Positions 31,082 to 40,397 are shown, counted from the first letter of the stretch. The stretch is 64,000 nt of DNA from Pseudoalteromonas sp. A601 (GCF_002165575.1 NZ_MXQF01000011.1:62001-126000), one strand, 5' to 3'. Numbers and translations: made by a program. Notes: a model not told the origin generated them from the sequence alone.

Positions 31082-31558
31082 ATGTTTAGATTTTTATTTT
31101 TGTTATTTATTCTCGTGCCGATCATTGAAATCGCGCTGCTAATTCAAGTAGCCGATGTTATTGGTGGCTTTGCAACAATTGCACTGGTTATTTTAACCGC
31201 TATTTTTGGTGCAAAACTGGTTAGACAGCAAGGTATGGGCGCACTACAAAATGTGCAAAGCCAGATGGCTCAAGGGCAAATGCCAGCCAAAGAATTATTT
31301 ACCGGGTTATGTGTCATTATCGCCGGTATCTTATTACTAACCCCAGGCATTATGACTGATGTATTTGGCTTTTTACTACTCACTCCAGCGATTCGCAATA
31401 AGTTAGCCGCAGGTCTTGCGAGCCAAGCAACTGTTCGTATGAGTGCAGGTATGCAACAAGGTCCATCACCATTTACACAACAGACTCAGCAAGAGCCTGA
31501 ACCGCGTAAAATGAGCGAGCCAACTACGATTGATGGTGAATACGAGAGAAAAGATTAA
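31082..31558 (+). CDS. fxsA: FxsA family membrane protein
   Basis: 158 residues starting at MFRFLFLLFILVPIIEIALL, the family's first membrane helix; the open frame begins 30 codons earlier but that stretch is polar and unlike FxsA. It has three to four membrane segments (about 1-20, 25-45, 75-105) and the conserved GAKLVRQQGMGAL loop. The cytosolic tail is polar (KMSEPTTIDGEYERKD). In E. coli FxsA overproduction relieves F exclusion of phage T7. It lies immediately upstream of groESL on the same strand, as in E. coli. Confidence 0.9.
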   Translation: MFRFLFLLFILVPIIEIALLIQVADVIGGFATIALVILTAIFGAKLVRQQGMGALQNVQSQMAQGQMPAKELFTGLCVIIAGILLLTPGIMTDVFGFLLLTPAIRNKLAAGLASQATVRMSAGMQQGPSPFTQQTQQEPEPRKMSEPTTIDGEYERKD

Positions 31559-31575
31559 AATTTTTATTTTTTTCT

Positions 31576-31603
31576 CTTGGATTTTTCCGCATTACCCCCA
31601 TTA
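31576..31603 (+). promoter_or_regulatory. Sigma-32 type heat-shock promoter of groESL
   Basis: CTTGGAT at 31576-31582 and CCCCATTA at 31596-31603, spaced 13 bases, closely match the RpoH consensus (CTTGAAA, CCCCATNT). It is preceded by a T-rich stretch and lies about 105 bases upstream of groES, 18 bases after the fxsA stop. No CIRCE element is seen. Confidence 0.75.
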
Positions 31604-31708
31604 CTGAGTACAACTAATCCACGGCAATTAAATCAAACTATTTAATTGCCTTGGTACACACAAAACTTTTTTCTGTCCTGTTCAGAAACTGTTAGGAGAA
31701 CTAAACAA

Positions 31709-31996
31709 ATGAACATTCGTCCTTTACATGATCGCGTGATCGTTAAGCGTCTAGAAGAAGAAACCAAGTCTGCTGGCGGTATTGTATTAACTGGCTCTGC
31801 TGCTGAGAAATCAACGCGCGGAGAAGTTGTCGCTGTTGGTAATGGCCGTACTCTAGATAACGGTGATGTGAGAGCATTAGAAGTTAAAGTCGGTGACACT
31901 GTGTTATTCGGCTCATATGTTGAAAAAGCTGAAAAGATCGAAGGTGAAGAATACCTGATCATGCGTGAAGACAACATTTTAGGCATTGTAGGCTAA
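31709..31996 (+). CDS. groES: Co-chaperonin GroES
   Basis: 95 residues from [20 protein letters not shown], with AGGAGAA seven bases upstream; the frame's earlier ATG (31646) has no family support. The mobile loop is [16 protein letters not shown] and the roof/C-terminal motif is [16 protein letters not shown]. The heptameric lid of GroEL. It is 47 bases upstream of groEL in one heat-shock operon. Confidence 0.97.
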   Translation: MNIRPLHDRVIVKRLEEETKSAGGIVLTGSAAEKSTRGEVVAVGNGRTLDNGDVRALEVKVGDTVLFGSYVEKAEKIEGEEYLIMREDNILGIVG

Positions 31997-32013
31997 ACCT
32001 ACTTTTCGTTTAA

Positions 32014-33693
<1,680 letters not shown>

Positions 33694-33744
33694 GAATCGC
33701 CCTGCCTCCATGGTCATTATAAATCAATGACTTAAAAGCATATC

Positions 33745-33783
33745 GAAACCAACTGTGGTACGTTTTGTGTCACGGTTGGTTTC
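33745..33783. terminator. Long hairpin downstream of groEL
   Basis: Bases 33745-33761 pair with 33767-33783 around a five-base loop: 14 Watson-Crick pairs and 3 G-U pairs, unbroken, outer arms GAAACCAAC and GTTGGTTTC. It lies 51 bases after the groEL stop. There is only a modest ACACTTTT tract after it, so it may be a terminator, an mRNA 3'-end stabiliser, or part of the element's left end. Confidence 0.6.
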
Positions 33784-34128
33784 ACACTTTTCCCTTAATC
33801 TTTTTCTACGATATTCCATCAGCTCACCAATAGCTACCCCTTATCTTCATCTTATCTAATACGCTCTGTATGGCTCCCTACGATCACGTAGTGTGGACAT
33901 AAGCAAATATCTTACTGTGTCTTAAAGTCTTCTCACAGAATATCTCACGCTCTCCTATGAGTGCAGGGGGGAGGGGGCGAGGTACTACCCTTTCTATGCG
34001 ATTGCGTCGTTCCATGACTTTAAAAAAACATGGTCCAATCAATTCCCCACTTTTATTCCCTGACTACCAGTAGAGGTCCTCTCTACGTCTTTCATTCAAT
34101 TCCATAACATCACACAAGGAGTACCCTT
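33784..34128. other. Left end region of the element
   Basis: About 345 bases without a convincing gene. It contains a G-rich stretch (33966-33982), a CCATG...CATGG dyad (34013-34032) and the first TCCCTGACTA motif (34057-34066). A 39-codon frame (33958-34074) has no features that would make it a gene. The last bases hold the AAGGAGTA ribosome-binding site of the next gene. Confidence 0.45.
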
Positions 34129-34626
34129 ATGCCTAAACCCAAGAAATCCATAGCTGAACTTAAAGCCACTGGTAGCTATAGACCTAATAAACATGGTCGT
34201 GCTGAAGATATGCCAGACCTCCCCGTAGAAGCTCCACGAATGCCCCACTTCGTCTCAGTAGATGCGTCAGAGTATTTCAACGAGATAGTAGCTCTGGGTG
34301 TCAATATGAGCATTGTGACCAAAGCAGACTCTCTTATTATTGGTCTACTGGCCTCAGAGATAGCTGAGTGGGTCGAGCTTGATGCTTACGTTAAGACAGA
34401 GGGCTTCATGGTTAAGCTCCCTACTGCTACAGGCTTCATGCAGACCACAGTTAATCCCAAGATAAGAGTCCGTGACGATAAGCTTAAGGTCATCCTCAAG
34501 ATGCTTGGTGAGCTTGGTATGTCTCCAGCGGCTCGTTCAAAGGTCACCGTTAACCAGAAAGACAAGGACCAAAAGAGCGCCTTAGGGGAGTTCCTAGCGG
34601 CTGCAACCAAACGAATGAATGCCTAA
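34129..34626 (+). CDS. P27-family phage terminase small subunit
   Basis: 165 residues. The pattern fits Terminase_4 (PF05119): an N-terminal basic segment with RPNKHGR, a central helical region (VDASEYFNEIVALGVN, then ADSLIIGLLASEIAEW), and the closing NPKIRVRDDKLKVILKMLGE followed by LGMSPAARSKV, the family's most conserved motif. Small terminases recognise the pac/cos DNA and hand it to the large subunit. A strong AAGGAGTAC ribosome-binding site lies upstream. No large terminase follows, which is unusual for a prophage but typical of satellites that redirect a helper's packaging. Confidence 0.8.
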   Translation: MPKPKKSIAELKATGSYRPNKHGRAEDMPDLPVEAPRMPHFVSVDASEYFNEIVALGVNMSIVTKADSLIIGLLASEIAEWVELDAYVKTEGFMVKLPTATGFMQTTVNPKIRVRDDKLKVILKMLGELGMSPAARSKVTVNQKDKDQKSALGEFLAAATKRMNA

Positions 34627-34757
34627 CCTTTCTCAACTGTCACAATCTCATACCATAAACCTGACATTGTCATAAATTAAATTATCAGAGTTATTGACAC
34701 CAGATCCATCCCCTGTAAGAATCTCTTAAGTTTATGACATACCATCAAGGATTAACC

Positions 34758-35318
34758 ATGGCACTTATAGGATTTGCAAGAGTCTCTACCAGTCAGCAAG
34801 ACCTCACTTCACAAGTCAACCATCTATCTGCATACGGTTGTGAGAAGATCTTCCAAGGTAAGCACTCTGGTAAGGAAGAATCCAATAAGCAAGCACTAAC
34901 CTCCCTTATTAACTATGTTCGCAGTGGAGATACTGTAATCGTTACTAAATTAGACAGACTGGGTAGGTCCCTCTCTCAAGTACTTACCTGTTTGGATATT
35001 CTTAAAGATAAAGAGGTTGGCTTCATTGCGATTGAGCAAGGGATAGACACGACTAGTAAGAAGGATCCTATTAGCATAGCTATGGTCCATTTACTTGGAA
35101 TGTTTGCTGAACTTGAAAGAAATTTTATTATCTCTCGCACAAGTGAAGGTAAAGCCGCGAGTGGTAATTATGGAGGTCGCAAACCCAAGTTAGCCTATGA
35201 GCAAGAACAAGAGGTAATAACCAAGCTGTCTAAGGGGGTCAGCAAAGTTGTATTAAGCAAAGAATATGGTGTCTCAAGGGCGACTATATTAAACATCAGT
35301 AGAAAGAGGGATAAGTAG
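34758..35318 (+). CDS. Serine recombinase (resolvase/invertase)
   Basis: 186 residues from MALIGFARVSTSQQDL, with AAGG upstream; an ATG eight codons earlier is also open. The N-terminal catalytic domain has the nucleophile Ser in ARVSTSQQD, the VTKLDRLGRSLSQVL arginine motif and AMVHLLGMFAELERNFI. The long E helix leads to a C-terminal HTH (KVVLSKEYGVSRATILNISR). Size and order fit the Tn3-resolvase/Pin group that resolves dimers or inverts segments. Its recognition site may be the repeats directly downstream. Confidence 0.88.
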   Translation: MALIGFARVSTSQQDLTSQVNHLSAYGCEKIFQGKHSGKEESNKQALTSLINYVRSGDTVIVTKLDRLGRSLSQVLTCLDILKDKEVGFIAIEQGIDTTSKKDPISIAMVHLLGMFAELERNFIISRTSEGKAASGNYGGRKPKLAYEQEQEVITKLSKGVSKVVLSKEYGVSRATILNISRKRDK

Positions 35319-35353
35319 CATTTGCAACAACCTTTATACCTGTTCATTCTTTC

Positions 35354-35491
35354 TCCCTGACAATAAGAACATTAAGAAAGAACGTTAAGACAGACCTATA
35401 TTGATTAATAAACATTGTCGTATATCTATGTGTCATTGTGACTGTTATGAATTATCCCTGACTATTAGAACCATAGAGAAAGAACATTAAG
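35354..35491. repeat. Pair of ~37-bp direct repeats, possible res or parS site
   Basis: Copies at 35354-35389 and 35455-35491 both begin TCCCTGACWATWAGAAC and end AAAGAACRTTAAG, about 100 bases apart. The first copy itself holds two AGAACRTTAAGA units. The surrounding 35319-35710 carries no gene. Location between the resolvase and the ParB-like gene suggests a recombination, partition or replication site. Confidence 0.6.
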
Positions 35492-35710
35492 TTACTGCTT
35501 GATGGACCAGTCTAACCTTTATGCTTCAATAGAACCAATACCACTGATTAATACTATCCATGGTCATATACTTATTGATACTGCTACAGGTTGATACCTG
35601 ATGCTCCCCATACCCCGTGATATTCACTTCATTAAAATGCTTAGCTTATATCACAAGGGCTCACTTAGACTATGCAACCATGGAATGAAAACAATAGAAG
35701 GACAAACAAT

Positions 35711-36715
35711 ATGAACTGTATCGCTTTATCACAAGTTAACCTTCAAGCTCCAACTCAACTACGTTTAATGGAGAACCAAGCTCATATCGAAGAACTTGCA
35801 CATGTCTATGCAGACAGAGGCTCTTTCCATGAGTTGCCATGGGTGGCTTACGTAGCAGAAACCAACGAGTACGTACCAATTGATGGCTTCCACCGTTTAA
35901 TGGCCATTGAATGGCTACACAACCAGAATGATATTCAAACGGATGCAAACACAGAAGAAGTAGAAATTCGTTACTCTGAATTTGACACTATGTCTGAAGC
36001 TATCATTGCGGCCGCTGGTGTTAATGCTACACATGGCCTTAAGCGTCAGAAGGGTGACATACAGAATGCTATCCGTACTCTTTTAGAGGTAGACCGTATT
36101 GGCTTCATGGAGAACAAGTTCAAACTTAATAAGAAAAAGATCATGGCTACAGTGAAATGCTCAGCACGTACTTATGAGCAGGAAACTAAGATCATTCGTA
36201 ATGAATTAGAAGCGGCTCGCAACATAGCTGTAGACCAACTTGCTCTTGAGGGCCTATCACAACGCGAGATTTCCCTGCGTACTGGTATATCACAACCAAC
36301 AGTAAATCGTATCCTAGATGATTCAAATACGCATAATGCGCAAATGACTCAAAACGAAGGCGGCTCAAATACGCATAGTGCGCAAATGAGCCAAGGTGAG
36401 TCAAATACGCATAATGCGCAAATGACTCAAGGTGAGCAAAATTGCCATGATAGCGAAATTGCTCAAAGCGATGCCCCAAATACGCATGATGCGCAAACGG
36501 GGGAAGAAGACGAGCAGGAGCCTTCAGTATTCAATCACATCACAACGGCTACCGTAGCGGCTAACCCATGGGCTGAATTTGAAAGGGAAAAAGAAGTAAG
36601 CACTAAACAAAAGAGTAGAAAAATAAATCTCTGTGATGATGAGTTAATAGAGATTTTATCAGGTCTTTCATCACAACAGCGAACCTTAGCTCTAAACTAT
36701 CTAAGTGACTTCTGA
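35711..36715 (+). CDS. ParB-like nuclease-fold / HTH protein with internal repeats
   Basis: 334 residues from MNCIALSQVNLQAPTQLRLM, preceded by AAGGACAAA; a start 13 codons upstream is possible. A ParB N-terminal fold is suggested by ELPWVAYVAETNEYVPIDGF and FHRLMAIEW, akin to the DGHHR motif of ParB/Srx proteins. An HTH is seen at LSQREISLRTGISQPTVNRI. Then comes a low-complexity stretch of five imperfect repeats based on NTHNAQMTQ and a conserved-looking helical C-terminus (LSSQQRTLALNYL). It could be a partition protein or a regulator of element excision or replication. No ParA is present. The repeats are described separately. Confidence 0.7.
   Translation: MNCIALSQVNLQAPTQLRLMENQAHIEELAHVYADRGSFHELPWVAYVAETNEYVPIDGFHRLMAIEWLHNQNDIQTDANTEEVEIRYSEFDTMSEAIIAAAGVNATHGLKRQKGDIQNAIRTLLEVDRIGFMENKFKLNKKKIMATVKCSARTYEQETKIIRNELEAARNIAVDQLALEGLSQREISLRTGISQPTVNRILDDSNTHNAQMTQNEGGSNTHSAQMSQGESNTHNAQMTQGEQNCHDSEIAQSDAPNTHDAQTGEEDEQEPSVFNHITTATVAANPWAEFEREKEVSTKQKSRKINLCDDELIEILSGLSSQQRTLALNYLSDF
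36323..36506 (+). repeat. In-gene repeats carrying CGCAT-n-ATGCG palindromes
   Basis: Five units starting near 36323, 36365, 36401, 36437 and 36476 (spacings 42, 36, 36, 39, all multiples of three). Units 1 and 3 contain the perfect palindrome CGCATAATGCG, unit 5 CGCATGATGCG, unit 2 one mismatch, and unit 4 is degenerate. They encode NTHNAQ-type peptides, so the same DNA may serve as protein linker and as binding sites. Confidence 0.7.
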
Positions 36716-36720
36716 AGTCA
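36706..36720. promoter_or_regulatory. 15-bp palindrome at the ParB-like gene stop
   Basis: TGACTTCTGAAGTCA is a perfect dyad with one central base and includes the stop codon. It may be a weak terminator or a regulator site between the ParB-like gene and the cargo operon. Confidence 0.35.
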
Positions 36721-36908
36721 TTTAAACTCACATTAGCGGAATATTAGGGATTCTTAACGGACTCCCTTTTCTGCACCATAAAAGTTCTAATTGCAATTAA
36801 TTACCCATTTCGCAGTTTCGTGACAGAAGTCGTCTAGGTATGGTATAACCGTTAAATTAGGCTTTGTGATAAAAACAATAATTTTGAAAGATACTGCAGG
36901 GAATGCTT

Positions 36909-37817
36909 ATGAATACAACTAATCCATTACCAATAATGGTACGTTACAACGGTGATGGCGAGCATATAAAAGCCCATCAAATGAATTCAATTTATGTTGC
37001 GGACAGTATTAAAGCACTTGCAACTGTCTACCAAGAAGCCTACCTAGAAGCAAATAAAATCTATAAATCAAAAGTTAACTTAGAGTCTTACCTAGAAGGT
37101 GGGTTTGGGGAAGGATCTATATGGTGGATATTCAAATTATTTACTTCTGAAAACGAGTCTCAACAGTCTTTGGATAAACAAAATATAAGTACAAAGATAT
37201 TTTCATCGATTGAGCATGTGATTCGCTTACTAAAACAAATAGATCTCTCAACGACTGAGATTGTCATTAAAGATACTTCAGATGGTTACAAGATTAATAT
37301 TAATGGTGAGCTTGTATACCTTGATGAATTAAAGTGTGCGTTACTTACCAACCCAAAGGTTAGAGCAGCTTTGAGCTCAATGGCAATGCCTCTTTCAGAT
37401 GAAGGTATTTCAAGTCTCACAGTGAATCAAGGTGAAGATGAAAAAAACACTATAAAAATTATTAAAGGTGAAGAGCAAAATTTAATAGCAAGTAGAAACC
37501 ACAAGCATATTATGGATGATGGCAAGATTACAGGTTTTTATCACATAGACACTCTTAGCTATAATCCTAAGTCTAAGTGGATACTTCTTGAAAAGGACTA
37601 TCCAAAGAATAGCATTACTGTTTTGATAGTAGATCCTAAGTTTTTAAAAAACGTATCAGAGAACCAAGAAAAATTCTCAAAAGATGACCTTTTAGAAGTT
37701 GAAGGAGTCTGGTTTAAAGAAAAAAGAAAGCTTACAGGAAAAGTATCTGTGACCTACACTATAACGAAGGTAATCCAACACATTCCGGCTGAGGATAGGC
37801 AATGGAAACTGCTTTAA
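36909..37817 (+). CDS. Element cargo protein A, unknown function
   Basis: 302 residues from MNTTNPLPIMVRYNGDGEHI; the ATG two codons upstream is nearly as good, but GCAGGG is better spaced to this one. No membrane helix or signal. The N-terminal PIMVRYNGDGEHIKAHQMNS and the later FGEGSIWWIFKLF segment remind me of ~300-residue phage- and island-associated proteins of unknown function (DUF7946-like layout), but I cannot confirm it. The C-terminus has a strand-rich part ending RQWKLL. It opens a three-gene unit in which each gene overlaps the next, so the products probably act together. Confidence 0.55.
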   Translation: MNTTNPLPIMVRYNGDGEHIKAHQMNSIYVADSIKALATVYQEAYLEANKIYKSKVNLESYLEGGFGEGSIWWIFKLFTSENESQQSLDKQNISTKIFSSIEHVIRLLKQIDLSTTEIVIKDTSDGYKININGELVYLDELKCALLTNPKVRAALSSMAMPLSDEGISSLTVNQGEDEKNTIKIIKGEEQNLIASRNHKHIMDDGKITGFYHIDTLSYNPKSKWILLEKDYPKNSITVLIVDPKFLKNVSENQEKFSKDDLLEVEGVWFKEKRKLTGKVSVTYTITKVIQHIPAEDRQWKLL

Positions 37818-38023
37818 TACTATTAGGTATAACATTAACTATAGTCATCTTAATTTACTTTGGTCCTAGCATCATAGATAGACTGAAGACTAAGAAAGTT
37901 AAAGTCACTACAATAGATAAGACAGGAAAACAAAACGTCACTACGCTTTACCTTGATCAAGGTGATCCATTATGGGAGATAGTACTCCACCATAAAGGCA
38001 TTAAGAGTAATAACAATGTCTGA
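37802..38023 (+). CDS. Element cargo protein B, small single-pass membrane protein
   Basis: 73 residues. It has one N-terminal membrane helix (ALILLGITLTIVILIYFGPS) followed by a basic stop-transfer (RLKTKKVK), then a 45-residue cytosolic tail with the strand-like VKVTTIDKTGKQNVTTLYL. The start overlaps the previous gene by 16 bases, with GAGGATAGG as ribosome-binding site inside that gene. No family recognised. A small membrane protein coupled to a soluble partner is a common layout in toxin-antitoxin and anti-phage modules. Confidence 0.55.
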   Translation: METALILLGITLTIVILIYFGPSIIDRLKTKKVKVTTIDKTGKQNVTTLYLDQGDPLWEIVLHHKGIKSNNNV

Positions 38024-38402
38024 AATTGATATTGTAGCTCCTTCAAAAGGTATTAAAAATCAAGATGTATTAAGCAGTGCAGCTTTGACTGGTATTATTA
38101 TGTTCGTCCTACTGACATGGTCAAAAACACTGACTGATGAATCACTACTTTCAAATTATTTGTCTGAACAAGTACTTTCTTTTATAGCTGGTGCACTATC
38201 CTATATACTTACTTGGCTTTTATCCTTAATACGTTATGAGCTAAAGCTTAGAGACTATAAAAGAAAGTTTACTAAAAAAATAAATTTTATAAACCTTCTA
38301 ATTAAAGATACAACTTGTGATGAATCAACTAAAGAGTTGCTTACCATCAAAAAGAACCTAACTATTAAAGCAGCGAAAGCTATAGCAGAAGACAAAACTT
38401 AA
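38016..38402 (+). CDS. Element cargo protein C, two-helix membrane protein
   Basis: 128 residues. Two membrane helices (about 23-40 and 52-72, ALTGIIMFVLLTW and VLSFIAGALSYILTWLL), then a basic amphipathic cytosolic domain (KLRDYKRKFTKKINF) and a Lys-rich C-terminus. The start overlaps the previous stop (ATGTCTGA, 8 bases). No family recognised. It ends just before a bidirectional terminator facing the integrase gene. Confidence 0.55.
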   Translation: MSEIDIVAPSKGIKNQDVLSSAALTGIIMFVLLTWSKTLTDESLLSNYLSEQVLSFIAGALSYILTWLLSLIRYELKLRDYKRKFTKKINFINLLIKDTTCDESTKELLTIKKNLTIKAAKAIAEDKT

Positions 38403-38407
38403 TTCCA

Positions 38408-38450
38408 AAAGTAGTCACCTAGCACTACACTCTAGGCGACTTTACTATCT
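38408..38450. terminator. Bidirectional hairpin between cargo operon and integrase
   Basis: CCTAG (38418-38422) pairs with CTAGG (38432-38436), extended by GTC/GAC after one mismatch, with A/T-rich flanks. It lies between convergent genes. Confidence 0.5.
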
Positions 38451-38483
38451 TTTGTAACTCCTAATTCAACACAAAAATATCTT

Positions 38484-39689
38484 TTATCCCAGCCACTCTT
38501 GCTCAATCTGTTCCGCAACTATATCTACAGTCTGCTTCAACCGCTTAACATCATGCCTTGCATAGTGACCAAAGCTCATAGTAGTTCCTGTTTTATGGCC
38601 TGCCACGTAAGCAACATCAAACTCGCTGAGCCCTTCAGCACGTTGGCCTGCTGTGATGAAGTGGTTACGTAGTGAATGGAATGACCTTGATGAGTCATCA
38701 GTAACCTGACCAACTTTAAAGCGTGAAAAGGTACGTCCTGCTGCTTTGTGGTCAATCTTCAAAGGTAACGGAAGATCTACCACTTGTTCAGCTAAAGGAA
38801 TGTACCTCGCTGCGCTATCAGTTTTACCTTTATGGACAACGAGACATTTAATTCCCTCAATTACTTCAACGTCAGCATTACATAACTCGCTGATACGAGC
38901 ACCAGTAAACAAACCTAGTTTGACCAGTGGTTTCACTTCATTAGGACAATCAGATAAAACCTTGCGTAATTGCTCAGAGCTGAATAATTGCTTGCGTTGT
39001 GGTGACCCGCTCTTATAAAAACTTAAATCATGGTCCTCAAATGGGCTTTGCTTAATGGGTATTTCACCTAGTTGAAAAGCATGGGTCCAGATTGATTTAA
39101 GGCGTGATAAGTGAGCAGCGATAGTCCCATGAGCATATTCACCCCCTAGGTGTTCAATGTAAGCCACAACAGATTTTTTATCGATGTTCTCTAATCCAAT
39201 ATCATTGACTCCCATAAAGGTAAGGAACCTCGAGAGGGAGGAATTGAGCTTTTGTTTAGTATCGTCAGAAAGTGACGCCTTACGTGCAAGCAGGCTACTC
39301 AGAGCCTCCTTGATTGTGAAGGTGTAAGGGTGACTTGCCTCCCCATAAGCAACCTGTCTATATGCTGCATGAGCAATAGGGTTTCGAGGAAAGAAGTCAT
39401 CATAAAATAGACCTGATTTAGAATCCTTAATACCCTCAGCGTATTCCTCAGCAACCTGTAAGTGTTTCTTAAAAGTTTCCCTCTCTGGACTTAGTGCTGA
39501 TTGCACTTGAATCGCCAATTGGCCGTTGTATCTGTCCCGTTTTAATCTGGCTGTTTTTATACAACTCGTATTAAGGCTGAATGTGATGTGTGTCTTACCA
39601 ACGTGAAGATGAGCAATTGCTTTAGGTACTCTGCGATTATAAACGTAGGTGTCGTGATGTTTCTTTATGTGCTTATTTAGTGTGGTCAT
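38484..39689 (-). CDS. Tyrosine-type integrase
   Basis: 401 residues. The N-terminal arm-binding-like part (YVYNRRVPKAIAHLHVGKTH, as in DUF6538-type integrases) is followed by a SAM-like core-binding domain (about 120-210) and the catalytic domain. Catalytic residues: Arg in LFTGARISELC (near 270), Lys in VVHKGKTDSAARYIP, His-x-x-Arg in SFHSLRNHFIT, His in VAGHKTGT and Tyr in FGHYARHD. All are intact, so the enzyme is probably active. It is read inward from the right end. Its 5' region carries a dyad and a copy of the element's TCCCTGACTA motif. Confidence 0.92.
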   Translation of the reverse strand: MTTLNKHIKKHHDTYVYNRRVPKAIAHLHVGKTHITFSLNTSCIKTARLKRDRYNGQLAIQVQSALSPERETFKKHLQVAEEYAEGIKDSKSGLFYDDFFPRNPIAHAAYRQVAYGEASHPYTFTIKEALSSLLARKASLSDDTKQKLNSSLSRFLTFMGVNDIGLENIDKKSVVAYIEHLGGEYAHGTIAAHLSRLKSIWTHAFQLGEIPIKQSPFEDHDLSFYKSGSPQRKQLFSSEQLRKVLSDCPNEVKPLVKLGLFTGARISELCNADVEVIEGIKCLVVHKGKTDSAARYIPLAEQVVDLPLPLKIDHKAAGRTFSRFKVGQVTDDSSRSFHSLRNHFITAGQRAEGLSEFDVAYVAGHKTGTTMSFGHYARHDVKRLKQTVDIVAEQIEQEWLG

Positions 39690-39723
39690 AATTCATCCCT
39701 TGTAAGTTTATGTATACCGGAAT

Positions 39724-39764
39724 GTGTAACGCCAAGTGGCTTACACCCCTCTAATAGTCAGGGA
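39724..39764 (-). promoter_or_regulatory. Candidate integrase control or arm sites
   Basis: GTGTAA (39724-39729) and TTACAC (39741-39746), with inner GCC/GGC, form a dyad about 35 bases upstream of the integrase start. Directly beside it (39749-39764, minus strand) is TCCCTGACTATTAGAG, the motif repeated elsewhere in the element. Both could bind integrase, an excisionase or a repressor. Confidence 0.5.
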
Positions 39765-39828
39765 TTAAAGGAATTATGGAGGATTGGGGGACTTTGATGT
39801 AAAATCATCCTCCCCTCCTAGCTCAATT

Positions 39829-39856
39829 AAAAACCCAGCTTCGGCTGGGTTTTTAG
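39829..39856 (+). terminator. Strong TTCG-loop terminator at the right edge
   Basis: AACCCAGC (39832-39839), TTCG loop, GCTGGGTT (39844-39851) then TTTTAG. No rightward gene precedes it within the element, so it may be the original groESL terminator displaced by the insertion. Bases 39857-39983 lead to rnk and hold its promoter. Confidence 0.8.
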
Positions 39857-39983
39857 TTTAAGGACTAAAATAACGGATATAACTAGTAAATAAAATGACT
39901 CCAGCGTAGAGCAGTGTCTGCACTGCGTAATAAACCATACTCAGAGTTAATTTTATTTATACAACCTTGTTAAGGATATTGAA

Positions 39984-40397
39984 ATGAATAAAAAACCTAA
40001 ACTAATTATCTCGTCACTTGATGCAGATAGATTGTATGAATTAATGGAATCATTACCAGCAGGTAGTTTCGCTGGCGAAAAAGAACTTGAAGCTGAACTG
40101 GGTCGCGCAACCATAGTCGAGCCAAAAGATATGCCTTCAACGGTTGTTACTATGAATTCGACGGTAAACTTTATCGTTGAATCGACTCAAGAAGAATTCA
40201 CCAAGACCTTAGTGTATCCAAAAAATGCTGATGCTAATGGCGACAAGATATCAATTTTAGCGCCAGTAGGAAGTGCACTACTTGGCCTGTCTCAAGGTGA
40301 TGAAATTGAGTGGCCTAAGCCTAGTGGCGGAGTGATAAAAGTAAAAATAAAAGAAATAACCTATCAACCAGAAAGAGTTGGCGAGTTACACCGCTAA
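39984..40397 (+). CDS. rnk: Regulator of nucleoside diphosphate kinase Rnk
   Basis: 137 residues. The N-terminal coiled part contains LIISSLDADRLYELMESLP and AELGRATIVEPKDMPSTVVT; the GreA/GreB-type FKBP-like C-terminal domain has VTMNSTVNFIV, LVYPKNADANGDKISILAPV and GSALLGLSQGDEIEW. This matches E. coli Rnk (136 residues), which binds RNA polymerase near the secondary channel without the long anti-pause coiled coil of GreA. AAGGATATT ribosome-binding site. Probably a resident chromosomal gene flanking the element. Confidence 0.9.
   Translation: MNKKPKLIISSLDADRLYELMESLPAGSFAGEKELEAELGRATIVEPKDMPSTVVTMNSTVNFIVESTQEEFTKTLVYPKNADANGDKISILAPVGSALLGLSQGDEIEWPKPSGGVIKVKIKEITYQPERVGELHR

Larger units (their letters stand above)
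33790..39780. mobile_element. Small integrated element, candidate phage satellite
   Basis: Between groEL and rnk lies a block with an orphan P27-type terminase small subunit, a serine resolvase, a ParB-like protein, a three-gene cargo operon and a tyrosine integrase read inward from the right end. No portal, capsid, tail or large terminase genes are present, which argues against an ordinary prophage. The noncoding DNA shares a TCCCTGACTA motif at 34056, 35354, 35455 and, inverted, near 39750-39764. Ends are approximate: I could not find a convincing attL/attR direct repeat by eye. Confidence 0.65.

Noticed and set aside
33958..34074. 39-codon ORF at the left end of the element
   Set aside because: No ribosome-binding site or domain; its end overlaps the shared TCCCTGACTA motif.
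36192..36479. Antisense ORF with repeated FAHYAYL
   Set aside because: Mirror of the in-gene repeats of the ParB-like gene; the sense strand has recognisable domains.
33694..39984. attL/attR core repeats for the integrated element
   Set aside because: No direct repeat longer than a few bases was found by eye between the two ends; a computed comparison is needed.
39984..40397. rnk as cargo of the element
   Set aside because: It lies outside the integrase end, behind a strong terminator, and is a common chromosomal gene.
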